Shown here piece by piece: positions 44,212 to 54,000 of a DNA stretch of 64,000 bases. Numbering within the stretch: the stretch's first letter is position 1; each line of letters begins with the position of its first letter. The notes below the pieces were generated by a model. It made no database searches, was not told the DNA's origin, and saw only the letters and a program-made list of their open reading frames with translations. Both the position numbers and the translations under genes were made by a program. The stretch lies in contig DASUWH010000069.1 in NCBI GenBank assembly GCA_036378535.1, forward strand, positions 1 through 64,000, written 5' to 3'. The stretch is from Gp1-AA122 sp036378535. GTDB lineage: Bacteria; Acidobacteriota; Terriglobia; Terriglobales; Acidobacteriaceae.

Positions 44212-47200
44212 TTGCTCAAACTGAAGAAGCTGCAAATTCTGGGTTTCAAGTCTTTCTGCGACCGCACCGAACTGAAATTTCACGGGGAAGGCATCGCCGC
44301 CATCATCGGCCCCAACGGGTGCGGCAAGTCCAATATCGCCGACGCCATCTCTTGGGTCCTGGGCGAGCAATCCGCCAAGACCCTGCGCGGGTCCCGCATG
44401 GAAGACGTCATCTTCGCCGGCACTCGCGATCGCAAGCCCACCGGTATGGCGGAGGTGTCGCTCACGCTTATCGATCCCGAAGTTTATGCGGGTCCGGACG
44501 CCAACGAGCCCACCCAGGTCGACGTTCAGGACGACATGCCCGAGTCCGCCCAGGACTGGGACGAAGCCGAACTGCGTGCCAAGCGAGCGGAAGAGACAGA
44601 GCAGGCTGTAGAAGAGGCTCAGCCCGGCAAAACGGAAGAGGTGGAAGCCGAAGCTCCGACGGCGGCTGCCGAGGGCGGCCCTTTGCCCGAAGCCGCAGGT
44701 GCGCAGGTAGTCTTGAAAATCCGCCGCCGCAAATTCAATCAACAACAGTTCCATGCCGGAGAGATTTCCGTCACCCGCCGCCTTTTTCGTAGTGGCGATA
44801 GCGAGTATCTCCTGAACGGAAAGCTCTGCCGTCTGCGCGATATCCAGGAACTGTTCATGGGCACCGGCCTTGGTCCCGAGTCCTACGCCCTCATCGAGCA
44901 GGGTCGTATCGGCCAGATTCTCAGCAGCCGTCCCACCGATCGGCGAGCCATTATTGAAGAAGCCGCGGGAGTCACGAAATTCAAAACCAAAAAGCGGCTG
45001 GCGGAAGCCCGACTCGAAGAAGCCCGCCTCAATCTTTCGCGCGTAAACGACATCTTCGACGAAGTCACTCGCCAGATGAACTCGCTCAAGCGCCAGGCTT
45101 CCAAAGCCGAGCGCTACGCCCGTCTGCGCGACGAAATGCGCGCCAAGCTGCGCATCGTGTTGGCCAGCAAGTTCACCCAGCTCGATGAAGAAATCACGCG
45201 AGTGGACGCCCAGCTGAACACTATCTCGGACGAAATGCGTGTCCAGGGCGAAACCGTGCAGCAGATGGAAGCCGAGCACTCCGAGCGCACACAGCGCGGG
45301 TATGCGATCGACACCGAGCTTCGCGAAAACCGCGAGCGCATGTCGTCGATTGCCATGGAGATCGATCGCGCCGCAGCCCGCCGCCGCCACAATGAAGAGC
45401 GCTGCCAGGAGTTGGTGGTTCGGGCCGCGAATTCTGAGAACGAACTCCAGCAGGTCGCCTACAAGCTCTCTGGCCTGCAGGCGGAACTCGAAACCAATCA
45501 GCAGATTCTGGAATCCGCGGCTCAGGAACTTGCCGCCGCCCAACTAGAAAAAACTCAGGCCCAGCAGGAAGCGTCCGCCGCCGCCACCGATCTCAGCACC
45601 CTGGAAAAGCAGCAGGAAGATGCGCGAGGCGGCATCATGGAATTGGTCGCATCCGCGTCTAATCTGCGCAACCACCTTACGCAGGCCGCAGAGCGCCTCG
45701 CTACAGTCGATCGCGACACTGCTCGCATTGAAAATGAAATTGCCACCGCGCGTTCCCAAGTGGAAGCGTTCGGCGGCCAGCGTGGTCAGTTAGCCCTCGA
45801 ATTCGAGACAGTATCCCAAAAACTCGCGGGCCTCACCGAAGAGATCGCTCAACTCCGCCAAGCGCTCGAATCTAAACGCGCCCAGGAAACCGAATCCAAG
45901 CGTCGCCTCGATGGCCTCCGCGCCGAGTACGCTACGGCTTTGGGCAAGAAAGGTTCCCTCGAAGCGGTCATTGCGGAGCATGGCTACTCGACCGAATCCG
46001 TTCGCCGCCTCTTCCAGTCCGGTGGCATGCAAGGCGGCTTGGCCCCTGCCGGTGTGCTGGCTGATTTTCTCGAAGTCGAGTCGCACTACGAAGGTGTCGT
46101 GGAAGATTTCCTTCGCGACGAGCTGAACTACGTAGTTGTGAAATCGTGGGATGCTGCTGATGAAGGTCTCCGTCTCCTCCGCTCCGACGTCGACGGCCGC
46201 GCTACTTTTCTGGTTCACCCCAACGACGCCCAGGCAAAGTTCTCCTTTGCGGTTGACGAGAATACGCGCCAGACGTCGCCCAGCCACGGTATCGTCCCGC
46301 TGAAAAATTGTGTTCGCGTGCTGGATGGATTCGGCAAATCGCTCGAAGTCATCCTGCCCAAACTGCGTGACGGCTACATCGTTCCCGACTCCGGCCTCGG
46401 GCGCGAACTGGCTCTCGAAAACCCCGACGCCTTTTTCCTCTCCTCTCAGTCAGGCGAGTGTTTCCATAACGTCACCGTCACTGGAGGCAAGCAGCGGGCT
46501 GAGGGGCCGCTGTCCATGAAGCGCGAATTGCGCGACGTTTTGCGCATCCTCTCCGAAATTGAAGAAGCTCTCCGCACTGAAGAACATCGTGTACTGACCT
46601 TGGGCCGGGAAATCAAAGAGTTCACTTCCCTGCTGGAGCGCCTCGAAGCCGAAAAACGCGAAGCCGAGAAGCAGGCCATGACTTCGGGCCACCTGCTGCA
46701 ACAGTTGGACCATGAGATCTCGCGAGTTGCCGAGCGCGCACAAATTGCGCAACAGGAACTTCGTCGCCTGAGCGCCGACCGCGCTGAGCAGCAGGGCGCG
46801 ATCACGGTCATCCAGAACGAAATGGCTGCACTCGAAGTTCAGCGTAATGAACTGGAGCAGCAGACCGCCGCCGGACAAGCCACGTTGGCCACCCTGCGCG
46901 CTCGCCGGGATTCCGCCGCGCAAAGTGCCTCCGAGCACATGGCCCGCGTCGCCACTCTCGAAGAGCGCCATCGCGCAGCTGCTTCGGTCCTGGGCCGCAT
47001 TGAATCGATTGCTAAGGAAATGTCGGAACGCGAACAGGCCCTCCGCACCCAGCACGAGAGTTCGCTCTCCGAGAAGCAGCAGCGCGAGACCGAGAATACA
47101 CAGTTGGCCGAACAGGTCGTCGGCCTTGAAGAAGAACGCAACGCCGCCGAAGTGCGCGAAGGCCTCCTGCAATTCGAGTCCGAGCAACTGCGCGCGCGCC

Positions 47201-48054
47201 TCACTGAAATCGATGAAGCCTTGCGCACTGCCCGCCAAGTTCTCGACCAGGCTCGCGATCGCCGCGGCGAGCTTTCCGCCAGCTCTGCCAAACTCCAGTC
47301 GGACGCGCACTATATGGCCGAGAGCTGCCTGAATGATCTCGGAGTCCAGCGCCACGAACTCCTGGCGGATAGCACCATCGCCATCGTGACCGGCGACGAA
47401 TTGGCCCAGGAAGATACCGCCTACCGCGAGATGCGCACGCGCCTCGACGCCATGGGCCCGGTAAACATGATGGCGCTTGAGGAATACAAGGAAACCGCCG
47501 AACGCCACGCCTTCCTCGAGACCCAGCGCAAGGATCTGCTGGATTCGATCGAGAACACTGTGGCCACCATCAAGGAAATCGACACCGTCTCACGGCAGAA
47601 ATTCGAAGAGGCGTTCCACAAGATCAACCAGAATTTCCAGCACACCTTTCAGAAGCTCTTCGGAGGGGGGAATGCGTTTATGCGCCTGACCGACGAAGAA
47701 AACAGCGCCGAAAGCGGCATCGACGTAGTTGCCTCGCCGCCCGGCAAAAAGCTGCAGAACGTTCTCCTGCTCTCTGGTGGCGAGAAAGCGCTGACCGCTT
47801 TGTCCCTGCTGGTCGGAATCTTCCAATATCAGCCCAGCCCCTTCTGCATTCTGGACGAAGTAGACGCCCCGCTGGACGAGGCTAACGTGGGACGGTTTAC
47901 CGAGTTGGTCAAAGAGATGAGCGTCAAGACCCAGTTCGTCCTGATCACTCACAGCAAAAAGACCATGAGCGTGGCGCCGGTAATGTATGGCGTGACCATG
48001 CAGGAGCCCGGAGTGTCGAAACTCGTCTCGGTCAGGTTCGGCGCTACTGCCTAG
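44212..48054 (+). CDS. smc: Chromosome segregation ATPase SMC
   Basis: 1280 residues from TTG 44212 after GGAGG. Walker A GPNGCGKS at 33-40, the head is completed by LLLSGGEKALTALSLL (about 1187-1202) and Walker B FCILDEVDAPLDEANV (about 1211-1226). Two long coiled coils flank the hinge near 600-760 (GLAPAGVLADFLEVESHYEG). Residues about 91-182 are an insertion in the N-terminal head: an acidic, Ala/Glu-rich stretch (DDMPESAQDWDEAEL, EETEQAVEEAQPGKTEEVEA), before the usual EISVTRRLFRSGDSEY. The total is about 90 residues longer than usual. It condenses and segregates DNA; ScpA/ScpB are not in the window. Confidence 0.96.
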   Translation: MLKLKKLQILGFKSFCDRTELKFHGEGIAAIIGPNGCGKSNIADAISWVLGEQSAKTLRGSRMEDVIFAGTRDRKPTGMAEVSLTLIDPEVYAGPDANEPTQVDVQDDMPESAQDWDEAELRAKRAEETEQAVEEAQPGKTEEVEAEAPTAAAEGGPLPEAAGAQVVLKIRRRKFNQQQFHAGEISVTRRLFRSGDSEYLLNGKLCRLRDIQELFMGTGLGPESYALIEQGRIGQILSSRPTDRRAIIEEAAGVTKFKTKKRLAEARLEEARLNLSRVNDIFDEVTRQMNSLKRQASKAERYARLRDEMRAKLRIVLASKFTQLDEEITRVDAQLNTISDEMRVQGETVQQMEAEHSERTQRGYAIDTELRENRERMSSIAMEIDRAAARRRHNEERCQELVVRAANSENELQQVAYKLSGLQAELETNQQILESAAQELAAAQLEKTQAQQEASAAATDLSTLEKQQEDARGGIMELVASASNLRNHLTQAAERLATVDRDTARIENEIATARSQVEAFGGQRGQLALEFETVSQKLAGLTEEIAQLRQALESKRAQETESKRRLDGLRAEYATALGKKGSLEAVIAEHGYSTESVRRLFQSGGMQGGLAPAGVLADFLEVESHYEGVVEDFLRDELNYVVVKSWDAADEGLRLLRSDVDGRATFLVHPNDAQAKFSFAVDENTRQTSPSHGIVPLKNCVRVLDGFGKSLEVILPKLRDGYIVPDSGLGRELALENPDAFFLSSQSGECFHNVTVTGGKQRAEGPLSMKRELRDVLRILSEIEEALRTEEHRVLTLGREIKEFTSLLERLEAEKREAEKQAMTSGHLLQQLDHEISRVAERAQIAQQELRRLSADRAEQQGAITVIQNEMAALEVQRNELEQQTAAGQATLATLRARRDSAAQSASEHMARVATLEERHRAAASVLGRIESIAKEMSEREQALRTQHESSLSEKQQRETENTQLAEQVVGLEEERNAAEVREGLLQFESEQLRARLTEIDEALRTARQVLDQARDRRGELSASSAKLQSDAHYMAESCLNDLGVQRHELLADSTIAIVTGDELAQEDTAYREMRTRLDAMGPVNMMALEEYKETAERHAFLETQRKDLLDSIENTVATIKEIDTVSRQKFEEAFHKINQNFQHTFQKLFGGGNAFMRLTDEENSAESGIDVVASPPGKKLQNVLLLSGGEKALTALSLLVGIFQYQPSPFCILDEVDAPLDEANVGRFTELVKEMSVKTQFVLITHSKKTMSVAPVMYGVTMQEPGVSKLVSVRFGATA

Positions 48055-48094
48055 TTCTGCCAGCTTGTGCCTGGCTTTCCAGTGCCCACAACTC

Positions 48095-48153
48095 TGTCAT
48101 CCCGAGCGGAGCAGAGGATTGCGGATGCAATCGACTGCGTAGTCGAGGGACCT
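48095..48153. repeat. GTCATCC-family repeat copy
   Basis: CTGTCATCCCGAGCGGAGCA, then GATTGC-GGAT-GCAATC and GACT-GCGT-AGTC mini-stems, ending GGGACCTTGTG. It lies between the convergent smc and DsbA-like genes. Confidence 0.65.
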
Positions 48154-48204
48154 TGTGTTTCAGGCCCGCCAGCTGTCGACAAGTCAATCGATTTGACTGG
48201 TTGA

Positions 48205-49131
48205 TTATTGTCCTTTGTTTTCCTGCTTGGCCGCAAATTCGGCGAAGTTCTTCAATATGGGGTAGGTCTGATCCCCTAAACTCATGAATTTTCGCCCGGC
48301 AATGAAGAGAGTGGGGGTACCACTCACGCCCACCGCCTTGCCCAAAGCAATAGAACTCTCAATGCGCGCTTTGGTATCGGGCTTCTCCGCACAAGCTGCG
48401 ACCTCAGCCCCTTTCGCGCCCGAACTGTTGGCCAGGTCGGTCAGTTTCTGATCGGCATTCGCACTGGTGATCTCCGACTGCGCGTTATAGACGCTGTCAA
48501 TAAACTTCCAGAATGCCGCATTATTTGACTGTCCGATGCAATCGGCATACAGGGCCGCCTTCATCGCCCAATCGTGGGATGGAAGCGGGAACGGTTGAAA
48601 GACGAAGCGCGCGTTGGGTTCGTCCGCCATTAGCTTTTCGACCGTAGGTTGCGCCTGCTTGCAATGCGGACATTGCAGGTCGCTGAACTCCACGATTTCC
48701 ACCGGCGCTTTGGCCGGACCCTTGGCGATTCCGTTTTGCCCTTTCTGTAATTTCTCGCGATCTTCTTTAAAGGGCTCGGCCCCAAATGGAATTATGTCTC
48801 CGATCACCGCGTGCTTCTGATCCGAAGTGACATACAGCGTGCTCGCTTGCTGGCCCTGTGGGTTGCTGAGCAGAACATCAACCTCGGCCAGGCCTTCGGC
48901 CGCGGCCGGCTTGATGTCGAGGACCTTCCACGTGATGCTGGGATCGTGACCGAACATCTGGTGCAGAAAAGCGTTCACGGTTTGCTCGGAGGGAAGAAGC
49001 ATGGGCATAGGCGCGCTTTCCGGCTTGCGCGCGCCGGCAACCGAGTTTTCTTTCTTTGTCTTCTCCTGAGCAAAACCTAGAGCCATAAATGCGATCAGAA
49101 CCACCAAAATGCGAGCAAGTTGACGTTGCAT
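48205..49131 (-). CDS. DsbA-like thiol:disulfide protein, exported
   Basis: 308 residues. Signal peptide RQLARILVVLIAFMALGFAQ, a charged linker, then an N-terminal domain (SEQTVNAFLHQMFGHDPSIT) reminiscent of dimerisation domains, and a thioredoxin-like domain with active site QCPHCKQAQ and the cis-Pro GVSGTPTLFIAG. The helical insert is DWAMKAALYADCIGQSNNAA. It would act on disulfides of exported proteins. It is 42 bp downstream of NAD synthetase. Confidence 0.88.
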   Translation of the reverse strand: MQRQLARILVVLIAFMALGFAQEKTKKENSVAGARKPESAPMPMLLPSEQTVNAFLHQMFGHDPSITWKVLDIKPAAAEGLAEVDVLLSNPQGQQASTLYVTSDQKHAVIGDIIPFGAEPFKEDREKLQKGQNGIAKGPAKAPVEIVEFSDLQCPHCKQAQPTVEKLMADEPNARFVFQPFPLPSHDWAMKAALYADCIGQSNNAAFWKFIDSVYNAQSEITSANADQKLTDLANSSGAKGAEVAACAEKPDTKARIESSIALGKAVGVSGTPTLFIAGRKFMSLGDQTYPILKNFAEFAAKQENKGQ

Positions 49132-49173
49132 TCTTCCCCTTTTCCTCTCTGTGAATGGAACCGGAGTCTCCGA

Positions 49174-50814
49174 TCAGTATTCGTACTTGGCGGCAATCGG
49201 AAAGCGCCGTCCGTAACCGAAAGCCTTCTCCGAAATTTTGAGTCCGGGAGCGGCCTGCTGGCGCTTATATTCGTTGCGATCTACCATCCTGATGACACGC
49301 GAGACCAGATTGATGTCAAAGTTGTGGCGTGCCGCAATCTCCTCGGGCGTGCGCATGTCTTCGATGTAGTCTTCGAGAATCGGATCAAGCACCTCGTAGG
49401 GCGGAAGCGTATCGCTATCCTTCTGATCCGGCCGCAACTCCGCCGAAGGCGGCTTCTGCAGCGTTGCCTCAGGAATCACCGCTCGCCGCGAATTCACGTA
49501 ATGCGCCAGCCGATAGACCATCGTCTTTGGAACATCCGAGATCACCGCCAGGCCTCCCACCATATCGCCATACAGGGTACAGTAACCCACGCCCAGTTCG
49601 CTCTTATTGCCGGTACTCAAGACAATTGCCCCGAATTTGTTGGCCAGAGCCATCAGCAAAGTTCCGCGCGCCCGCGGCTGGATATTTTCTTCCGTCACGT
49701 CTTCCGGGCAGCCGGCAAACACCGGATCCAGCACCTTGCGGTAGCTGTCGAAAACCTCCTTGATGGAAAGCAGTTCGAACCGGATGCCAAGATTTTTGGC
49801 GATTTCGCGCGCATCGCTGACCGAACCCCCGGAAGAATAAGGTCCTGGCATACCGACACCAATCACGTGTTCTGGCCCCATGGCATCAGCCGCAATGCAG
49901 GCGGTCAGCGCCGAGTCAATGCCTCCGCTCAGACCTACAATGACGGTTTGGAACCCGCACTTGCGCACATAATCCCGCGTCCCCAGCACAAGCGCGGCAT
50001 AAGCTTTGGCTTCGTCCCCTTGAATCTGCTCATGGATCTCGCCCGTCAAAGTGCTGGAATCGAAAAGGATCAAATCTTCTTCGAATGATCTTCCCTGCGC
50101 GATGACTTCCCCGGCCGGGTTGAGGACTAGACTGGAGCCATCGAAAATAAGGCTGTCGTTCCCGCCTATCTGGTTCACCATCACTACCGGCACCTTGTGC
50201 GTGACGGCAATCGAAGCCAGCATCTTTCTGCGAAATTCCCTCTTTCCCATCCAGTAGGGCGAAGCGGAAATATTGAGAACGAAATTCCCTCCGCCGCGAA
50301 TGAGTTCTTCCACCGGATCAAGCGGATAAAGCCGCTTGCTCCAGAAATTCTTGTCATTCCAGGCATCTTCACAGATGGTCAGCGCCATTCGTTTGCCGCA
50401 AAAATCGAATAGGTCCTGCCCAGCGGCCGGCGCGAAGTTACGCATTTCGTCGAAGACGTCATACGTGGGCAGCAGAATTTTCGATTGCACGAACGCAATT
50501 TTGCCGTCTTGCAACAGCGCAGCCGAATTCATCACCGACTTGCCGGTCTGCGCCTGCGCCGGGGTCACCAGTCCGCAGATCACCGCAATTCCCACGGTGC
50601 TCTCGGCGATCCGTGTTGCAGTTTCCTGATTTTTGGCAATGAAAGATGGACGTTCCACTAAATCGCGCGGCGGATAGCCGCAGAGGGAGAGCTCGGGAAA
50701 GAGAATTAAACCGGCTCCGGCCGCCTTTGCACGCCGCGAAAACTCAATAATCTTCGCGGCATTGCCGGAAAAATCCCCGACCGTAGGGTTGATTTGGCCG
50801 AGCGCGATCTTCAC
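49174..50814 (-). CDS. nadE: Glutamine-dependent NAD(+) synthetase
   Basis: 546 residues from GTG. N-terminal nitrilase-type glutaminase: LILFPELSLCGYPPRDL (catalytic Glu), FVQSKILLPTYDVFDE (Lys) and LTICEDAWND (Cys). C-terminal synthetase: IVGLSGGIDSALTACIAADA (ATP loop), VGMPGPYSSGGSVSDAREIA, STGNKSELGVGYCTLYGDM. It converts deamido-NAD to NAD with glutamine as the amide donor. Confidence 0.95.
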   Translation of the reverse strand: MKIALGQINPTVGDFSGNAAKIIEFSRRAKAAGAGLILFPELSLCGYPPRDLVERPSFIAKNQETATRIAESTVGIAVICGLVTPAQAQTGKSVMNSAALLQDGKIAFVQSKILLPTYDVFDEMRNFAPAAGQDLFDFCGKRMALTICEDAWNDKNFWSKRLYPLDPVEELIRGGGNFVLNISASPYWMGKREFRRKMLASIAVTHKVPVVMVNQIGGNDSLIFDGSSLVLNPAGEVIAQGRSFEEDLILFDSSTLTGEIHEQIQGDEAKAYAALVLGTRDYVRKCGFQTVIVGLSGGIDSALTACIAADAMGPEHVIGVGMPGPYSSGGSVSDAREIAKNLGIRFELLSIKEVFDSYRKVLDPVFAGCPEDVTEENIQPRARGTLLMALANKFGAIVLSTGNKSELGVGYCTLYGDMVGGLAVISDVPKTMVYRLAHYVNSRRAVIPEATLQKPPSAELRPDQKDSDTLPPYEVLDPILEDYIEDMRTPEEIAARHNFDINLVSRVIRMVDRNEYKRQQAAPGLKISEKAFGYGRRFPIAAKYEY

Positions 50815-50914
50815 CTATCCAGTGTAAAGCCCGCGAACAAAATCGGCCAACTTGCGTGTGGCGCCGCCACCCTCGCCAGCAAAGTTGCGGACAGGAATGT
50901 CTGCACCACACCTG

Positions 50915-51232
50915 CTACTTCATCCGTGGCGCTTGATAAGGTGCTTTATCCACCGGGAAGTTATTGCTGAGATAATCGATGAAGCTATCGCGATCGGCAG
51001 GCTCCACCAAGGCTCCCCACTTGGTCATCTTGTCCACCTCTTTGCCCCAGGCTGCCTTGCTCAAGCGCTGCTGCAGGACAATTCGAGCATCGTGACATTC
51101 GGTGCACGCGGTCGTCACTTTGGATTGCATCGGACCTTCGGGCAACTGTGGAACCGAACTCGATTGCGCCCAGATGAAAACCACAGACAGAGTTACCGTC
51201 AGCCCTACAAGCAACGCGCTAGATCTCCACAT
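50915..51232 (-). CDS. Sulfite dehydrogenase cytochrome c subunit (SorB-like)
   Basis: 105 residues. Signal peptide (LLVGLTVTLSVVFIWA), then one haem site Cys43-TEC-His47. Distal Met is probable in the C-terminal part (DKMTKWGALV or APRMK). It overlaps the end of the preceding molybdopterin gene by 14 bp, the usual SorAB arrangement, so it likely takes electrons from sulfite oxidation in the periplasm. Confidence 0.85.
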   Translation of the reverse strand: MWRSSALLVGLTVTLSVVFIWAQSSSVPQLPEGPMQSKVTTACTECHDARIVLQQRLSKAAWGKEVDKMTKWGALVEPADRDSFIDYLSNNFPVDKAPYQAPRMK

Positions 51233-52388
51233 GAATGTTCACCTGGTCAATGACGTTGTTGAGATAGCCGCCAGGATTCCAGGAGACTGACCCAGGCTGT
51301 ACCCGGCCTTGACGATCCGTGGCCCGCGACATAATCGTGTACGCACCCGGCTTCGGAGCCGTAAAGGAGAAGTGCCAGAGTCGCCAGGCGTATTTCGCTT
51401 GCTCTTTACCCAACTCAGCGGGTTTCCAGCTGGTTCCGGAATCGCTCGAAATGTCCACACTGGCGATGTCGGCTTCGCCCGCCCACGCCGCTCCGAGCAC
51501 ATGTACAGTGCGTGACTTTACGGTTGCGCCATCCCTCGGTGCTGCAATCAGCGATTTCACCGTCAAGGCTGTCACCGGGCGCGAATTCTCCGGCGTAAGC
51601 GCATCACCCGGCTTCAAGGGAGCATTCGGAAAACGATATCCCGGGTTCATGAAATTGCCTTCAAAGGGCTGGCCCAGAACTTTGATCTCAGTCAGCCATT
51701 TACATGACGCCGCGCCTACCCACCCAGGCACCAAAGCGCGCGCCGGAAAACCATGATGCTTGGGCAGCGGCACACCGTTGATGTGGGTAGCGACCAGCGT
51801 GTCCGGGTGCATCGCTTTCTCAATCGGAATGCTGCGAATAAAAGGCGGGACCTTGCCCGGCACCTCATCCAGACCGCGAAACATCACATGCTTTCCATTT
51901 TTGTTCAAGCCGGCGCGCTGGAGAATATCGGCCAGGCGTACTCCGGTGAAGCGGGCGTTTCCCACAGCTCCCTTCTGCCACTGGATTCCGGGCACATGCG
52001 GTACGACCGCTGCCCGCCCGTTGCCAGCACATTCCAGGGCGTTGTGCACCATATGCGATTCGAGCTTCTGCAAATCGGCGAGGCGCAGACTCAGGGGCTT
52101 CTCCACCTCGCCCCCGACGCTCAGAGTCCAGGTAGCCGTATCCAGCGTACTGGGCTCATGCATGTGATTGCGCACGAAGAAATGCGGTAGGGGGGTGATG
52201 AAGGAATCGGCATACTCCCGCGGCATTTCCAGGTCGAAAAAACGGGATGACCGGACAATCATCCCTTCCTTGCCGGGAATGGATGGTGCCTCAACCGCAT
52301 CAGCAGCCCAGGCAAGGAGCGGTCGTGCAGCGGTCCCAGCCGCGAATGCCAGAGAAAGATTTTTCAAGAAATGTCGTCGCGAGACCAT
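51219..52388 (-). CDS. Molybdopterin sulfite dehydrogenase catalytic subunit (SorA-like), Tat-exported
   Basis: 389 residues. N-terminus VSRRHFLKNLSLAFAAG is a twin-arginine-type signal. Sulfite-oxidase fold: molybdenum ligand Cys120 in HNALECAGNGR, Arg in FRGLDEVPG, HGFPARALVPGWVGAASCKW and a C-terminal Mo-co dimerisation Ig-like domain (RTVHVLGAAWAGEADIAS). It oxidises sulfite to sulfate and hands electrons to the cytochrome encoded by the overlapping gene. It is 65 bp downstream of a porin in the same direction. Confidence 0.92.
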   Translation of the reverse strand: MVSRRHFLKNLSLAFAAGTAARPLLAWAADAVEAPSIPGKEGMIVRSSRFFDLEMPREYADSFITPLPHFFVRNHMHEPSTLDTATWTLSVGGEVEKPLSLRLADLQKLESHMVHNALECAGNGRAAVVPHVPGIQWQKGAVGNARFTGVRLADILQRAGLNKNGKHVMFRGLDEVPGKVPPFIRSIPIEKAMHPDTLVATHINGVPLPKHHGFPARALVPGWVGAASCKWLTEIKVLGQPFEGNFMNPGYRFPNAPLKPGDALTPENSRPVTALTVKSLIAAPRDGATVKSRTVHVLGAAWAGEADIASVDISSDSGTSWKPAELGKEQAKYAWRLWHFSFTAPKPGAYTIMSRATDRQGRVQPGSVSWNPGGYLNNVIDQVNIHVEI

Positions 52389-52453
52389 GCCGCATAACTC
52401 TAAGAGCGGCGACGGCCTTGGTCAAGACCGCCACCGCCCCAGGTATTCGGTTG

Positions 52454-53734
52454 TCAGAATGCTAGTTGGATGCGGCTCATCAATACGTTCTCAGAGTGCA
52501 GAGGAGTCACTTTGCTGGACGGCATGCGAAAATCAGTGTGCTCGTAATTCGTCATCAGCTTGGTGAAACGATTGAGATACCAATTCACGCCAACACCCCA
52601 CTCCTGTGCATGCTGCGCAGCCGTTTTGGAAGCGAAGAGCGGAAACGCAGCCTTGTCGATGCTCAATTGGCTGGTTCGAATCGCAAGCTCGACCGCGCCG
52701 AAGTGGCGAATGCCTCGATTGGGTTCAAACGAGTAACGCGGGCGAACCCCATTATAGGAGTTCTTTTCTCCCGTCAGCATGAAGGAGCCCTCGACGTGCC
52801 AGGCCTCGTTTCGCAGCCTGTCCGTAAGCTTCTTATTCAGCACAGTTTGGGAAGAAAGCGCGTATTCCGCCATGAAGAAGGCAGGCCCGACAAAGTAGTA
52901 GGCCTGTGGTACGAGCCGATTGTGCTGTCCGTCGGCCAAGGCCGTGGACGAATATTTGAAGAACGTGCTCTGACCCGTAGTCTTCAGTCCGGCAATCCTA
53001 CCGTGCTGATCCCCGGATGAACCTGCCAGGCCAAGACCGATATGCTGCAGCGCACTCACTTTGCTTAGCGCAAAGGGTTGAAAGAAAACACGGGCCGCCG
53101 CCTCATTCGAGGTAATCCACTGGAGCGCGCTATTCGAACCATCGTTACTACCATTGAAATACCCAACCTGGTAAGAAATGGTATTCGAGAGCACGGATCC
53201 GCCAATTTGCGCGCCCAGATAGCGTAGCGGAACCAGGTCGGACGACAACGAGCGCTCCGCGAATGACCCCTCGGTGTCGGAACGCAGAGCCTCGAGTCCA
53301 AGCGGTTCCTTATACTTGCCCACTCGCAGCTTGGCGAAGGATAGGGTCTTCAACTCCAGGTAAACATCCTGGATCTGGGGATTGTTCTGGCCGAAGTCGG
53401 GCACGAAGCGAAAATCTACGTTGCCAAAGAGAGAGCCCTCAAAGGTCGGCCGGATACGCCGGAACGTAAACATGTCCAGCCCCTCTCCCTTGGTGGTGCT
53501 CGAGAACATCCGGTTATCGCCCTGCACGAATCCGTGCACCTGAAGCCGAGTACTCTTGTCTGCAGTCGAGAAGATCAGCCCGTCCGCACCGAAAGAGACT
53601 GGAGGCGTACTTTTCTTCGGTGTTGCCGCGGTGGCTGCCACCGCGGCCGCAGCATCGTTAAGACTCATCTCCTGTGAATGGACCAACACCGTCATGAACA
53701 ACAGAACTGGGATCAACAAAAATTCTTTCTTCAT
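52454..53734 (-). CDS. Phosphate-selective/OprP-type porin
   Basis: 426 residues from ATG 53734, set by AGGAGA 6 bp before it. Signal peptide KKEFLLIPVLLFMTVLVHSQ; a coiled or linker region; then strands of an OprP/OprO-like barrel (RLQVHGFVQGDNRMF, FTFRRIRPTFEGSLFGNVDF, LRVGKYKEPLGLE, VNWYLNRFTKLMTNYEHTDF) ending in a terminal Phe (SRIQLAF). Anion-selective trimers of this class take up phosphate or other anions; here the neighbourhood suggests sulfonate or sulfate. Confidence 0.88.
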   Translation of the reverse strand: MKKEFLLIPVLLFMTVLVHSQEMSLNDAAAAVAATAATPKKSTPPVSFGADGLIFSTADKSTRLQVHGFVQGDNRMFSSTTKGEGLDMFTFRRIRPTFEGSLFGNVDFRFVPDFGQNNPQIQDVYLELKTLSFAKLRVGKYKEPLGLEALRSDTEGSFAERSLSSDLVPLRYLGAQIGGSVLSNTISYQVGYFNGSNDGSNSALQWITSNEAAARVFFQPFALSKVSALQHIGLGLAGSSGDQHGRIAGLKTTGQSTFFKYSSTALADGQHNRLVPQAYYFVGPAFFMAEYALSSQTVLNKKLTDRLRNEAWHVEGSFMLTGEKNSYNGVRPRYSFEPNRGIRHFGAVELAIRTSQLSIDKAAFPLFASKTAAQHAQEWGVGVNWYLNRFTKLMTNYEHTDFRMPSSKVTPLHSENVLMSRIQLAF

Positions 53735-53846
53735 ACATGTTCTCCTAGCAAATCGTCTTGTGCTCTCGTTTCTCAGCGCTTTCAGCGCATCCCTCGGGGA
53801 GGGCGGGTTCTGAGCCGACGCGAATAGTTGTCGCATTATCTACAAT

Positions 53847-53867
53847 GTCTATTGACTAAGTAGACTT
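53847..53867. promoter_or_regulatory. Rrf2-type operator, copy 1 (before the porin)
   Basis: The 19-bp palindrome GTCTATTGACTAAGTAGAC (53847-53865) plus two T; 113-131 bp before the porin ATG. Half-sites match at 7 of 9 positions. A 21-bp identical copy, inverted, is at 57185-57205 before the Rrf2 gene. An AT-rich GATAAT -10-like hexamer lies close by on the minus strand (near 53836-53841). Confidence 0.75.
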
Positions 53868-54000
53868 ACTGGATATTGCAATCCGCTTTCCATTTGCAGT
53901 CTCCCTCTCTAATCCGCTAAAACCCGCTGCTTCAGCGGTGCCACAAGGTTGGTTGCAACCGGGGGACAAAAGCGTATGTGCATCGTCTTGCTCATTATGA

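Noticed and set aside
44020..45543. 507-aa open frame on the minus strand
   Set aside because: Antisense shadow of smc and its leader; high-G+C codon use on the plus strand creates it.
46450..47508. 352-aa open frame on the minus strand
   Set aside because: Antisense shadow of the smc coiled coil; no motif, signal or ribosome site.
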